A DNA stretch of 64,000 nucleotides from Paenibacillus andongensis (GTDB taxonomy: Bacteria; Bacillota; Bacilli; Paenibacillales; NBRC-103111), in assembly GCF_025369935.1 (NCBI RefSeq), contig NZ_CP104467.1, forward strand, positions 1,495,001 to 1,559,000. Direction: 5' to 3'. The notes beneath the pieces are model-generated. The model was not told the origin of the DNA. It searched no databases and was given only the letters and a program-made list of their open reading frames with translations. The position numbers and the translations under genes are program-made. The stretch's first letter is position 1, and every line of letters starts with the position of its first letter. Shown here piece after piece: positions 43,088-52,756 of the stretch.

Positions 43088-44440
43088 ATGGATAACGCTA
43101 ACATTGAGTGGATATCAAGCACCAAAGAATCCGCGTGGCAAAATAAAGAAGTGTCTAATCGTGGGAACGGTGATGTAAACCTTGCGATAACCGATGAAAC
43201 ATTTCAAATGGTGGAAGGCTTCGGGGGATGTTTCAATGAGTTAGGTTTCGCCGCGCTTTCTCTCTTATCGGAAAAAGAACGCGGGCAAGTTCTACACTCC
43301 CTTTTTCATCCAGATGGCGACCAAAAGTTTAGTATTTGCCGTCTTCCGATCGGGGCAAGCGATTATGCACTCGAGTGGTACAGTCTAAATGAGACAGACG
43401 GAGATCTGAAAATGAAGCATTTCTCCATCGAGAGGGATCTGAAGTACTTGATTCCGTATATCAAAGAAGCTTTAAGCTATAATCCGGATTTGAAGTTTTT
43501 CGCCTCCCCTTGGAGCCCTCCAACTTGGATGAAGTTCCCAAGAGTCTATAACTATGGCACATTACGCTGGGAAAAAGAAATACTAGAAGCCTACGCGCTT
43601 TATTTCGTTAAATATGTAGAAGCTTACCGCAATGAAGGGATTACGATTCATCAAATTCACGTTCAAAACGAAGTTGTCGCTGATCAAAAATTTCCATCCT
43701 GCTTGTGGACAGGGGAACAGCTTCGCGATTTCATTCGGGATTATTTAGGACCTGCTTTCGAGAAGCATGGGATCGATGCTGAAATTTGGCTGGGAACGAT
43801 TAATGCGCCGGAGCCGTGGCAGGAATGGTTGAAAAAATCGTCGTCGGATTTCAATGCCTATGCTTTTACCGTGCTGAGTGATCCTGAGGCTTATAAGTAT
43901 ATTAAAGGTGTCGGCTACCAATGGGCCGGAAAATACGGCATCCAACGAACCGTTCAAAGCTATCCGGAGCTTCGTTACATGCAGACGGAAAATGAATGTG
44001 GAGACGGCACGAATACGTGGGATTATGCCAAATATATTTTTAATTTATATCAGCACTATTTTACAAACGGCGTGAACGCCTATATTTATTGGAACATGGT
44101 GCTTGAGCCGAAGGGACGCAGCACATGGGGCTGGGAGCAAAACTCAATGATTACGGTAGATCCAGCGACTAAGGCAGCGACTTACAACCCAGAATACTAT
44201 GTGATGAAGCACTTTTCCCACTTTATAGCTCCAGAATCTACACGCTTAGGTTTAAAAGGTCCATGGACCGGAAATGCGCTTGCATTTGAAAAGCCGAACG
44301 GGGAAAAAGTGGTCGTGATCGCCAATCCTTTTGCAGAATCCAAGGTTGTTTGTATTTCAGATGGGACAAGGGTTCATACATTTGAACTTGAACCAGACTC
44401 ATTCAATACAATTGTGTTTAGTGGAGGAAATGGACGATGA
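43088..44440 (+). CDS. glycoside hydrolase family 30
   Basis: 450 residues, no signal peptide. GH30 landmarks: VEGFGGCFNE at the start of the barrel, FASPWSPPTWMK, the acid/base Glu in VQNEVVADQ, and the nucleophile Glu in MQTENECGDG; a short beta domain ends the chain. Family activities include glucosylceramidase, beta-xylosidase, beta-fucosidase and beta-1,6-glucanase; a cytoplasmic enzyme suggests action on imported oligosaccharides. ATGGAGG precedes the start. Overlaps the GH42 gene by four bases. Confidence 0.92.
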   Translation: MDNANIEWISSTKESAWQNKEVSNRGNGDVNLAITDETFQMVEGFGGCFNELGFAALSLLSEKERGQVLHSLFHPDGDQKFSICRLPIGASDYALEWYSLNETDGDLKMKHFSIERDLKYLIPYIKEALSYNPDLKFFASPWSPPTWMKFPRVYNYGTLRWEKEILEAYALYFVKYVEAYRNEGITIHQIHVQNEVVADQKFPSCLWTGEQLRDFIRDYLGPAFEKHGIDAEIWLGTINAPEPWQEWLKKSSSDFNAYAFTVLSDPEAYKYIKGVGYQWAGKYGIQRTVQSYPELRYMQTENECGDGTNTWDYAKYIFNLYQHYFTNGVNAYIYWNMVLEPKGRSTWGWEQNSMITVDPATKAATYNPEYYVMKHFSHFIAPESTRLGLKGPWTGNALAFEKPNGEKVVVIANPFAESKVVCISDGTRVHTFELEPDSFNTIVFSGGNGR

Positions 44441-46440
44441 AAGAGCTGCTGTATGGTGTAGCGTATTATAGGGAATACATGCCCTATGAACGATTGGATC
44501 AAGATATCCAGATGATGAAGGATGCCGGAATTAATCTGGTGCGAATTGCTGAGTCGACTTGGAGTACGCATGAACCGCAGAATGGGGTATTTGAGTTCAC
44601 GCATGTCGATCGGGTGCTCAATGCGATGCATGAAGCGGGTATTAAGGTCATCGTAGGAACTCCCACGTATGCGATTCCCACTTGGATGGTGAAGGAGCAT
44701 CCGGACGTTTTGGCTGTAACCCCGAAGGGGCCGGGACGTTATGGCGCTCGTCAAATTATGGACATTACGAACCCAACGTATTTGTTTTATGCTGAAAGGA
44801 TCATCCGTAAGCTGATCGGGCATGTCCAACATCACCCTGCGATTATCGGTTATCAGGTAGATAATGAGACTAAACATTATCAGACGGCAGGTTCCAACGT
44901 CCAGTTCATGTTCGTGAAGTACATGAAAGATAAGTTTGGAACCCTAGAACGCCTTAATGAGGAATTCGGGCTGGACTACTGGAGCAACCGAATTAACAGT
45001 TGGGAGGACTTTCCTTCTGTCGTTGGAACGATCAACGGCAGTCTAGGAGCGGAGTTCGCCCGATTCCAAAGGAAGCTCGTTACTGATTTTCTTTCTTGGC
45101 AAGCTGCTATCGTGAATGAATATAAACGATCAGGTCAATTCGTCACGCATAATTTTGATTTCGAATGGAGAGGTCACTCCTTCGGTGTCCAACCGGATGT
45201 AGACCATTTTGCTGCGTCGGCGTCTTTGGATATCGCTGGAGTCGATATCTATCACCCTTCCCAAGATGAGTTGACTGGAACCGAAATTTCGTTTGGCGGA
45301 GACGTTACCCGTTCTCTGAAAGGAACCAACTATTTCGTGTTGGAAACTCAGGCGCAAGCTTTTCCTAACTGGACTCCTTACCCGGGACAATTAAGGCTTC
45401 AAGCATTCAGCCATCTGGCCTCTGGGGCGAACATGGTCTCTTATTGGCACTGGCATTCGATCCACAATTCCGCTGAAACCTACTGGAAGGGCTTGCTAAG
45501 CCACGACTTGGCGTCGAATCCCGTTTATGAAGAAGCCAAGACCATTGGCAGAGATTTTGATCGATTGTCGCCGCATCTTGTGAATCTGCAGAAATCGAAT
45601 CGGGTTGCGATGCTGGTCAGCAATGAGGCTTTGACGGCGATGGAATGGTTTCCTTTGCCTGGGCGTCAAGTCAACTATAACGATATTGTTCGGCTTATGT
45701 ACGATGAGTTATATAAAATGAATATCGGCTGCGATATCGTTCATCCGGACAGTCATACGTTTGAGAATTATGAGCTGATTCTTGTTCCGGCACTGTATGC
45801 AGCGTCAGATGAGCTGCTGGAGCGGTTGAATGCTTTCGTCAGAAATGGCGGGCATGTCGTGTACACGTTTAAAAGCGGCTTTACCAACGAACATGTCAAA
45901 GTCCGCACTACACATCAACCTGGCGCTATCGATGAAGCTTGCGGTATTCGCTACAGTATGTTTGTGGAGCCGAAATCCGTTTCATTCAAGGGTGACCCAT
46001 TTGAAGTTGGACCTGAGGACAACGCAGTGAACACATGGATGGAACTGCTTACTCCTACGACAGCAGAGGTAGTAGCCTATTATGACCATCCTCACTGGGG
46101 AGCGTATGCGGCTATAACAAAGAATCGCTACGGGAAAGGTACTACGACTTATATTGGTTGTTTGCCGAGCGCTGCCGTGATGAGCAAGGTGCTGGAAAAG
46201 GCGGTCTATGATGCCGGACTATGGGGGAAGGATCAGGATATCCACTATCCCCTTATTGTGAAATCGGGCGTTAATGACCAAGGGAAGACGGTTCGTTACT
46301 ATTTCAATTACTCGGATCGTACCGAGACGTTGAAGTACCCGCATGCGGAGGGGAAAGAATTGTTGAGCGGACAGGCTGTGAAGCAAGGTGAGGTCAGGGA
46401 GCTGACTCGCTGGGGAATTGCGATTATTGAGGAAGCGTAA
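44437..46440 (+). CDS. beta-galactosidase, GH42
   Basis: 667 residues, full GH42 layout: (beta/alpha)8 barrel with RIAESTWSTHEP, acid/base Glu in YQVDNETKHY, nucleophile Glu in YFVLETQAQAFPNW, then a trimerisation domain (about 385-600) and small C-terminal domain. It releases beta-galactosyl (or alpha-L-arabinopyranosyl) residues in the cytoplasm. Translationally coupled to the GH30 gene (ATGA). Confidence 0.94.
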   Translation: MKELLYGVAYYREYMPYERLDQDIQMMKDAGINLVRIAESTWSTHEPQNGVFEFTHVDRVLNAMHEAGIKVIVGTPTYAIPTWMVKEHPDVLAVTPKGPGRYGARQIMDITNPTYLFYAERIIRKLIGHVQHHPAIIGYQVDNETKHYQTAGSNVQFMFVKYMKDKFGTLERLNEEFGLDYWSNRINSWEDFPSVVGTINGSLGAEFARFQRKLVTDFLSWQAAIVNEYKRSGQFVTHNFDFEWRGHSFGVQPDVDHFAASASLDIAGVDIYHPSQDELTGTEISFGGDVTRSLKGTNYFVLETQAQAFPNWTPYPGQLRLQAFSHLASGANMVSYWHWHSIHNSAETYWKGLLSHDLASNPVYEEAKTIGRDFDRLSPHLVNLQKSNRVAMLVSNEALTAMEWFPLPGRQVNYNDIVRLMYDELYKMNIGCDIVHPDSHTFENYELILVPALYAASDELLERLNAFVRNGGHVVYTFKSGFTNEHVKVRTTHQPGAIDEACGIRYSMFVEPKSVSFKGDPFEVGPEDNAVNTWMELLTPTTAEVVAYYDHPHWGAYAAITKNRYGKGTTTYIGCLPSAAVMSKVLEKAVYDAGLWGKDQDIHYPLIVKSGVNDQGKTVRYYFNYSDRTETLKYPHAEGKELLSGQAVKQGEVRELTRWGIAIIEEA

Positions 46441-46459
46441 CTGCTGAGGTTATACGAAG

Positions 46460-46488
46460 AAGACTGCCTAGAGGGGCAGTCTTTCTTT
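46460..46488 (+). terminator. terminator of the GH30-GH42 operon
   Basis: AAGACTGCC / GGCAGTCTT stem with TTCTTT. Confidence 0.85.
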
Positions 46489-46596
46489 ATGTATTGGTTA
46501 AGTCATCGAGGCGGGTATGATTTAGCGGAACGAGAGTTCGTTATTATGTCAAAATGGTGGGCATATCAACATTTGACGGAACGTGGACCTTTTCAC

Positions 46597-47646
46597 CTAG
46601 TCTATCGGTGCCTGATTTACGCGCGAGGACAGTCTCTCGATGAAATGCGTATCAACCTTGATTTTAGTGCCGGCACTTTGCTCTAATTCAATCGATTCAA
46701 TAAGCAGATCCACAGCGAGATAAGCCATTCTTTGTTTCTCCACATGGACGGTCGTTAATTCTGGTGAAACAATGACCGCTTCGGAGATGTTGTCAAAACC
46801 GATAACAGACACGTCATCCGGTATACGGTATCCGAGCTCCTGAAGCGTCTTCATAGCGCTGATGGCGATATAATCGCATTCGCAAAATAGCGCGGTCGGC
46901 AAACGATGCCCTTCCTTCAGGAACGCTAGCAACTGAGCTTTGAGCGCATCTTGGGAGGATAGAATGGTAGGCGCTACGGAAAATCTATGGGTATTCAGAA
47001 TCTCCCTGCCATGTTCTTGGATAGCTGAAGTAAAGCCACGCTTTCTCTCCTCGAAATTATGAATTCTCACATTCGATTCAATATAGCCAATATCAGTATG
47101 TCCTATCTCACAGAGATGAGTGCCGGCCTGATAAGCGCCCATAAAATTGTTAATCTCTACAAAATGAATAGGCAGCGTATCAAAGCAAGTGTCCAAAACT
47201 ACAAGAGGCGATTGAAGATTATTGGCAATATCTGCGATTTGCTCCCTATTTAAGTTCGTACCTAGAAGGACGATTCCATTGCTCTTTTTTTCCTCTGCAA
47301 CCATCCGAATATCCCTCTCCAAAAACTCCATATCGATGGAGGAAAAAAGTAAGGAATAGCCTTTCGTACGGCAACGTTCCTCTATGAATTGGATAAGTTC
47401 CCTAAAGAATGGCTGTTGATAAAACTGCTCTAGTACGATGCCAGAGTTTGAAATGACTAAAAAGGTAAGCGATTTAGCTGTATGGTCAATGGATGGGGAT
47501 TTTGCTCTAGGGAGGTATCCGCTTTCCTGTGCGATTTGCAGGATGCGTTCACGGGTTTCTGGGCTGATTCCAGGCTTCCCGCTGAAAGCAAAGGATACGG
47601 CAGATTTGGAAACGCCTGCTAATTTCGCAATATCTTCCATCTTCAT
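46597..47646 (-). CDS. LacI-family transcriptional regulator
   Basis: About 349 residues. Helix-turn-helix MEDIAKLAGVSKSAVSFAFS and hinge ESGYLPRAKSP; periplasmic-binding-protein-like sensor domain after about 60. The ATG at 47646 is preferred because ATGAGGAAC lies at ribosome-binding distance; the frame is open to an ATG at 47661. Divergent from the isomerase-transketolase-kinase operon across a region full of repeated operator-like motifs, so it is the likely repressor of that operon and of itself. Confidence 0.92.
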   Translation of the reverse strand: MKMEDIAKLAGVSKSAVSFAFSGKPGISPETRERILQIAQESGYLPRAKSPSIDHTAKSLTFLVISNSGIVLEQFYQQPFFRELIQFIEERCRTKGYSLLFSSIDMEFLERDIRMVAEEKKSNGIVLLGTNLNREQIADIANNLQSPLVVLDTCFDTLPIHFVEINNFMGAYQAGTHLCEIGHTDIGYIESNVRIHNFEERKRGFTSAIQEHGREILNTHRFSVAPTILSSQDALKAQLLAFLKEGHRLPTALFCECDYIAISAMKTLQELGYRIPDDVSVIGFDNISEAVIVSPELTTVHVEKQRMAYLAVDLLIESIELEQSAGTKIKVDTHFIERLSSRVNQAPID

Positions 47647-47667
47647 TATCGGGTTCCTCATTTCATG

Positions 47668-47683
47668 TTAACTAATTCGTTAA
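47668..47683 (+). promoter_or_regulatory. palindromic operator candidate for the LacI regulator
   Basis: TTAACTAATTCGTTAA is a 16-base palindrome except for one central pair, located just upstream of the LacI start, as expected for an autoregulatory site. Confidence 0.5.
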
Positions 47684-47687
47684 GTAA

Positions 47688-47924
47688 GTTTAGTTTACAA
47701 CGATTGATAAACATATACAAGTTGAATTATATTTGTTTAGTTAAGTTTAGTGAGATATAAACTAAATTTTATTTTAAAATAGCTAAAATAAGTCGTTGAC
47801 ACCAGAATTTTAGGGTGATAGGATGATTTCATAAAGAAAGTTAAGTAAATTGTTTATATCATTAAATACTAAAATAAAAGTTAAGTTTAGTTGGTCTGTT
47901 GTATTCATTACTACTGTGTTTAGT
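47688..47924 (+). repeat. five copies of GTTTAGT in the divergent promoter region
   Basis: Copies start at 47688, 47735, 47745, 47885 and 47918; those at 47741-47751 and 47881-47891 extend to TTAAGTTTAGT, and two are exactly 10 bases apart. Inverted ACTAAA occurs at 47761 and near 47869. The arrangement suggests cooperative regulator binding across the 325-base intergenic region. Confidence 0.55.
47796..47824 (+). promoter_or_regulatory. promoter candidate of the isomerase operon
   Basis: TTGACA and TAGGAT separated by 17 bases, with GTTTAGT copies on both sides. About 150 bases of leader would follow. Confidence 0.5.
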
Positions 47925-47971
47925 TGTTTATTCATCCGTTTATCATTTGATTTTTAGAGGAGAGACATATC

Positions 47972-49405
47972 ATGAAGAAGTTTAAGTTGGGCTACGCCCC
48001 TACCCGTCGTTTTGTATTTAGCGCTGAAGATGCTTTCAAGTATAAGGTTCAAATCCGGGAGAAAATCGAAAGCTTCGGTTTGGACATCGACATCGTGGAT
48101 TTGGAGGGTCTGAATTCCGAGGGGCTGCTTTATGACGACCATATCAATGCAGATGCGATTATTGAACGTTTTAAAGAGGAAAAGGTGGATGCCGTCTTTT
48201 TTCCGCATTGCAACTTTGGTACCGAGGATACCGTAGCCCGGGTTGGTAAAGCGCTTGGAAAGCCGGTGTTGTTATGGGGACCTCGCGATGAATCGCCTCT
48301 TGAGGACGGTATGCGGTTGAGGGATACCCAATGTGGGCTATTCGCCACAGGTAAAGTGCTGCGCCGTTTTAATGTGCCTTTTACGTATGTGACGAACAGT
48401 CGGGTGAATGATCCGGTATTTGAACGTGGGTTTACCAATTTCATTGCTGCTGCGAACGTGGTTCGTCAAATGCGCAACTTGCGTATTTTGCAAATTGGGC
48501 CTCGGCCAGCTTCTTTCTTAACGATGATGTGCAACGAGGGGGAGCTGCTGGAGCGATTTGGCATCGAGATTCATCCCATTACACTGGTTGATATTCAACG
48601 GACATCGAAGCAGATTGAAAAAGGAAACAGCGTTGAGCTGAATGAAGCCATTACATACATCAAAGAAAAGCTTGATTATAGCGAAGTAACTGAGGATGAT
48701 GTGAAACGCATTGCTGCCCTGAAAGTAGCTATGAAACAATACGCAACCAAAACCGGAAGCACAGCTATCGCAATCCAGTGTTGGTCTTCTCTTCAAGATG
48801 CTATGGGAATTATGCCTTGTCTGGCTAATGCGATTCTAACGGATGAGCAGATTCCGGTAACCTGCGAAACCGACATTCACGGAGCGATTACCTCCATCAT
48901 GGTGCAGGCAGCTTCGATGAATCAAGCTCCGACATTCTTCGCTGATTTGACGGTCCGTCATCCTGAGAATCCGAACGGAGAACTGCTCTTTCACTGCGGT
49001 AATTTCCCTGTCTCTCTCTCGGTTGAGGATAAGCCGAAGCTGCGCAAGCACTTCTTGTTCGATGACCATGCGCCAGGTACACACGAAGGGGAAATCAAAG
49101 GCGGCGGAATAACCTTGGCCCGTTTTGACGGTGACCATGGGGAATATCAATTATTTTTAGGTCGTGCACAAGGTATCCAAGGTCCTTATACACGCGGTTC
49201 CTATGTCTGGGTGGAAGTCAATGACTGGCCGTTATGGGAAGAGAAGTTGGTGAAAGGTCCTTACGTTCATCATGCCGTTGGTATTCATGCTAACGTGATT
49301 CCCGCGCTTTATGAAGCGTGCCAATATATACCGGGTCTTTCCCCGGATCCAGTGGATCCGACTGTGCAAGAAATTCAGGCGTGGCTGCGTGGCTCTGATC
49401 TATAA
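47972..49405 (+). CDS. L-fucose/L-arabinose isomerase-fold sugar isomerase
   Basis: 477 residues with the domain order of the FucI/AraA superfamily: N-terminal substrate domain (DAVFFPHCNFGTEDTVARV), middle domain (RILQIGPRPASFLTMMCNEG), and C-terminal metal domain with Glu/Asp in VTCETDIHGAIT and a His in GTHEGEIKGGG. The enzyme should interconvert an aldose and ketose with a divalent metal. Shorter than FucI (about 590) and distinct from AraA, so the substrate is not assigned; the operon suggests an aldopentose such as apiose. GAGGAGAG precedes the ATG. Confidence 0.85.
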   Translation: MKKFKLGYAPTRRFVFSAEDAFKYKVQIREKIESFGLDIDIVDLEGLNSEGLLYDDHINADAIIERFKEEKVDAVFFPHCNFGTEDTVARVGKALGKPVLLWGPRDESPLEDGMRLRDTQCGLFATGKVLRRFNVPFTYVTNSRVNDPVFERGFTNFIAAANVVRQMRNLRILQIGPRPASFLTMMCNEGELLERFGIEIHPITLVDIQRTSKQIEKGNSVELNEAITYIKEKLDYSEVTEDDVKRIAALKVAMKQYATKTGSTAIAIQCWSSLQDAMGIMPCLANAILTDEQIPVTCETDIHGAITSIMVQAASMNQAPTFFADLTVRHPENPNGELLFHCGNFPVSLSVEDKPKLRKHFLFDDHAPGTHEGEIKGGGITLARFDGDHGEYQLFLGRAQGIQGPYTRGSYVWVEVNDWPLWEEKLVKGPYVHHAVGIHANVIPALYEACQYIPGLSPDPVDPTVQEIQAWLRGSDL

Positions 49406-49455
49406 ACAAAGCTTGCGAAGCCAGTTTATCTGGCAAAACCACTAAGGAGGGCCCA

Positions 49456-50301
49456 ATGAACCATACAGAACTGAAAGCAAAAGCCATCCAGATCCGAATG
49501 GATCTGCTGAAGATGATACACGGAGCCAAGACAGGACATACTGGAGGCTCCCTCAGCAATACGGATATTTTGACGGCCTTATACTATAAAATTATGAAAA
49601 TCGATCAACAGAATCCGAAATGGTCTGAGCGGGACCGCTTCATCGCTAGCAAGGGGCACTCTGTGGAATCACTTTGGTGCATCCTCGCAGACCTAGGATT
49701 TTTCCCGAAAGAAGAGCTTGGGACCTTCAGTCAGTTCGGTACACGTTTAATCGGCCATCCTAACAATAAGGTGCCTGGGATTGAAATGAATACCGGTGCT
49801 CTTGGGCATGGGCTTGCTATTTCGGTAGGTATGGCGCTTGCGGCTAAACGAGATGGTAAAAGCTATCGGGTATTTTGCCTCATGGGTGATGGTGAGCAGG
49901 CAGAAGGCTCTGTCTGGGAAGCAGCTATGGCTGGTCCCCATTTCAAGCTTGACAATCTCGTAGGTATTATTGACCGAAATCGCCTGCAAATCAGCGGCAG
50001 CACGGAAGAAGTCATGGGGCTTGAGCCACTAGAAGAGAAGTGGGCGGCATTTGGTTGGAATGTTGTTTCCATTGACGGAAACGATATGGATTCACTGGTT
50101 GAGGCTTTCGGGGCGGTGCCAACTGTACCTGAAAAACCTACCTTGGTCATGGCCAATACGGTGAAAGGCAAAGGTGTTTCCTTTGCTGAAAATAATCCTG
50201 CTTGGCACCATCATGTGCCGAACGATTCACAGCTTTCGCAAGCCTTGGCAGAACTCTCAGCGGCGCTTGAGTTATTGAAACATGAAGGGCAGGTGCGCTA
50301 A
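49456..50301 (+). CDS. transketolase, N-terminal subunit
   Basis: 281 residues, the TPP-binding half of a split transketolase: AKTGHTGGSLSNTD (about 25-38), FIASKGHSVESLW, GALGHGLAISVGMA and GDGEQAEGSVWEAA with the Mg-binding Asp and DRNRLQ. Works only with the C-terminal subunit encoded three bases downstream. Split transketolases occur in specialised pathways (apulose-4-phosphate, Calvin-type or DHAP-forming); the separate operon suggests it is not the housekeeping enzyme. Confidence 0.9.
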   Translation: MNHTELKAKAIQIRMDLLKMIHGAKTGHTGGSLSNTDILTALYYKIMKIDQQNPKWSERDRFIASKGHSVESLWCILADLGFFPKEELGTFSQFGTRLIGHPNNKVPGIEMNTGALGHGLAISVGMALAAKRDGKSYRVFCLMGDGEQAEGSVWEAAMAGPHFKLDNLVGIIDRNRLQISGSTEEVMGLEPLEEKWAAFGWNVVSIDGNDMDSLVEAFGAVPTVPEKPTLVMANTVKGKGVSFAENNPAWHHHVPNDSQLSQALAELSAALELLKHEGQVR

Positions 50302-50303
50302 AC

Positions 50304-51239
50304 ATGAACACGATCCCTAACCGTCAGGTTATTTGCGAGACACTCATGAATTTGGCTGAAACCGATCAAGATATTATGGTTCTCACCAGTGATTCTCGAG
50401 GTTCAGCGGCTATGGCGCCTTTTGCCAAGGTGTTCCCAAATCAATTCGTTGAGGTTGGCATCGCTGAGCAAAATATTGTTGGCATATCGGCTGGTCTAGC
50501 TCATAGCGGGAAGAAACCTTTTGTCACTTCGCCTGCTTGTTTCCTAAGTATGCGCAGCATTGAGCAGATCAAAGTGGATGTGGCCTATTCTGGAACCAAC
50601 GTGAAGCTTGTTGGCATAAGCGGCGGAGTCAGCTATGGCGCCCTGGGTATGTCACACCATTCGGTTCAGGATATAGCTGTAGCGCGGGCAATTCCGGGAC
50701 TTGCGGTAGTATTGCCAGCCGATCGTCACGAAACGAAGAGAATGACAGAGGCTTTAGTTAGGCACGAAGGCGGTGTTTATGTTCGTATTGGTAGAAATGC
50801 TGTAGAGGATGTTTACGAATCCGATGACTATGAATTCGTCATTGGCAAAGCGGTGACGTTGCGTGATGGCACGGATCTGACGATCATTGCTGCAGGGGAA
50901 ACCGTTCGGGTGGCACTTGATACGGAGAAAGCTCTCCGAGAGGTTGGTGTATCCTGTCGCGTCATCAATATGCACACGATTAAGCCGTTAGACGAAGAAG
51001 CGATCATTCGGGCTGCAGGGGAAACGGGGCATATCATTACGGTAGAGGAGCACAGTATCTTCGGCGGGCTCGGTGCAGCAGTTGCAGAAGTAGTCGTCCA
51101 GCATCAACCCGTTCCGATGCGTCTTATCGGCATTCCGGATGAGCCGGCCATCGCGGGCAAAAGCTCGGAAGTATTCAAGCATTACGGGATCCACGCAGAT
51201 AATCTCAAACGTGTAGCGCTTGAGATGATTGGAAAGTAG
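50304..51239 (+). CDS. transketolase, C-terminal subunit
   Basis: 311 residues, pyrimidine-binding and C-terminal domains: LTSDSRGSAAM, the catalytic Glu in VEVGIAEQNIVG, GVSYGALGMSHHSVQD, and a C-terminal HIITVEEHSIFGGLG. Completes the heterodimer with the preceding gene and is translationally close-coupled. Confidence 0.9.
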   Translation: MNTIPNRQVICETLMNLAETDQDIMVLTSDSRGSAAMAPFAKVFPNQFVEVGIAEQNIVGISAGLAHSGKKPFVTSPACFLSMRSIEQIKVDVAYSGTNVKLVGISGGVSYGALGMSHHSVQDIAVARAIPGLAVVLPADRHETKRMTEALVRHEGGVYVRIGRNAVEDVYESDDYEFVIGKAVTLRDGTDLTIIAAGETVRVALDTEKALREVGVSCRVINMHTIKPLDEEAIIRAAGETGHIITVEEHSIFGGLGAAVAEVVVQHQPVPMRLIGIPDEPAIAGKSSEVFKHYGIHADNLKRVALEMIGK

Positions 51240-51250
51240 GTGGGCAGCTC

Positions 51251-52753
51251 ATGATTGAAACCTATATCCTAGCCATAGATCAAAGTACATCGGGTACGAA
51301 GGCCTTGATCGTAGATCGTTCCGGACGTATTATCGCTCGCAGTACGGCCGAACATAAGCAGAGTTATCCGCAGCCTGGCTGGGTGGAGCACGATCCAGTT
51401 GAGATTTATGACAATGTCAAAAGAACAGCTCATTATGCCATGGGATTGGCCGGTATTAAAACCGATCAGTTAGCCGGACTGACCATCACCAATCAGAGAG
51501 AAACAGCCGTGGTTTGGGATCGAACATCAGGTCTGCCCGTCTATCCCGCTATCGTTTGGCAGTGTCAGCGGACAGCGGATCGATGCGCGGAGTATAAAGC
51601 TGCCAATATGGAAGAAATCGTTCGAGCCAAGACGGGCCTGCTCCTCGACCCTTACTTCTCTGCCACCAAGTGGGGATGGATATTGGAGCATGCAGAAGGT
51701 GCTAGGGAGAAACTCGAACAAGGAAAGCTTCTGGCTGGTACGATAGACAGTTGGCTCCTTTGGAAACTCACAGGGGGCAGCGTGCATGCCACTGACTTTA
51801 CGAATGCTAGCCGAACGTCATTATTCAATATCCATACATTAGAGTGGGACACAGAATTATGTAAATGGTTCCAGGTTCCATCTGCCTTACTGCCTGAGGT
51901 TAAATCGTCAGATGAGATTTTCGGCTATACGCAGGATCCAGCGTTGTTCTCTGCAAAGATTCCTATCTCTGGCATCATAGGCGACTCTCAAGCTGCTTTA
52001 TTTGGCAATCAATGCTTTGATGCCGGTATGGCCAAAGCAACTTATGGAACCGGCACCTCCGTACTCATGAACATCGGTGAGAAGCATGATCAGCTTGGAA
52101 ATGGCTTGGTGACGACCATTGCATGGGGGATGAGCGGCAAGATCACCTATGCGCTTGAAGCTATTATCCGCACCTCCGGCGATACGATTAAATGGGTTCG
52201 CGACCAACTGGGCCTCTTTAGCAGTTTTGAGGAGATGGAGGAATTGCTAGCTCAAGCTCCGAATAACGAAGGTGTCTATCTAGTTCCGGCGTTCGTCGGA
52301 CTAGGCGCTCCTTACTGGGACCCCTATGCCCGGGCGGCCATTATGGGGATGAGCAGGGGAAGTGGAAGGTCGCACATCATCCGTGCAGCGCTTGAAAGCA
52401 TTGCCTATCAAGTCAAGGATGCGGTAGAGTTGATGCAAGCTGAATCCGGCATCAGGCTGAAAGAACTGCGAGCAGATGGTGGCGCTTCCGATAATATCAC
52501 GCTTATGCAATTTCAAGCAGATGTTCTGGAACGCAGCGTCATCAAATCGGAGGTTGCCGAGCTTTCCGCGATGGGTTCCGTTTATTTGGGAGGGTTAGGG
52601 GTCGGTTATTGGTTATCGCTCGAAGAGATTAAGAACCGAAGCCAAGCTTATTCCGTTTATGAGTCAAAGATGCAGGAAAACATACGTGAGCAGCATATCA
52701 ACGGATGGAACCGTGCCGTAGATTCGGTACTAAACAAGAAGACGGAGGCCTAG
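51251..52753 (+). CDS. FGGY-family carbohydrate kinase, GlpK-like
   Basis: 500 residues, two actin-like domains. DQSTSGTKALIVD (8-20), TNQRETAVVWDR with the substrate Arg-Glu, GIIGDSQAALFG with the catalytic Asp, and GADGGASDN near the nucleotide site. Sequence looks closest to glycerol kinase, but the location in a sugar operon behind an isomerase and transketolase points to phosphorylation of a ketose such as apulose. The start is 12 bases after the transketolase stop. Substrate is inference. Confidence 0.85.
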   Translation: MIETYILAIDQSTSGTKALIVDRSGRIIARSTAEHKQSYPQPGWVEHDPVEIYDNVKRTAHYAMGLAGIKTDQLAGLTITNQRETAVVWDRTSGLPVYPAIVWQCQRTADRCAEYKAANMEEIVRAKTGLLLDPYFSATKWGWILEHAEGAREKLEQGKLLAGTIDSWLLWKLTGGSVHATDFTNASRTSLFNIHTLEWDTELCKWFQVPSALLPEVKSSDEIFGYTQDPALFSAKIPISGIIGDSQAALFGNQCFDAGMAKATYGTGTSVLMNIGEKHDQLGNGLVTTIAWGMSGKITYALEAIIRTSGDTIKWVRDQLGLFSSFEEMEELLAQAPNNEGVYLVPAFVGLGAPYWDPYARAAIMGMSRGSGRSHIIRAALESIAYQVKDAVELMQAESGIRLKELRADGGASDNITLMQFQADVLERSVIKSEVAELSAMGSVYLGGLGVGYWLSLEEIKNRSQAYSVYESKMQENIREQHINGWNRAVDSVLNKKTEA

Positions 52754-52756
52754 ATC

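Noticed and set aside
46489..46686. 65-codon plus-strand frame after the GH42 terminator
   Set aside because: Its second half is antisense to the LacI gene and its start lies in the terminator; no ribosome binding site.
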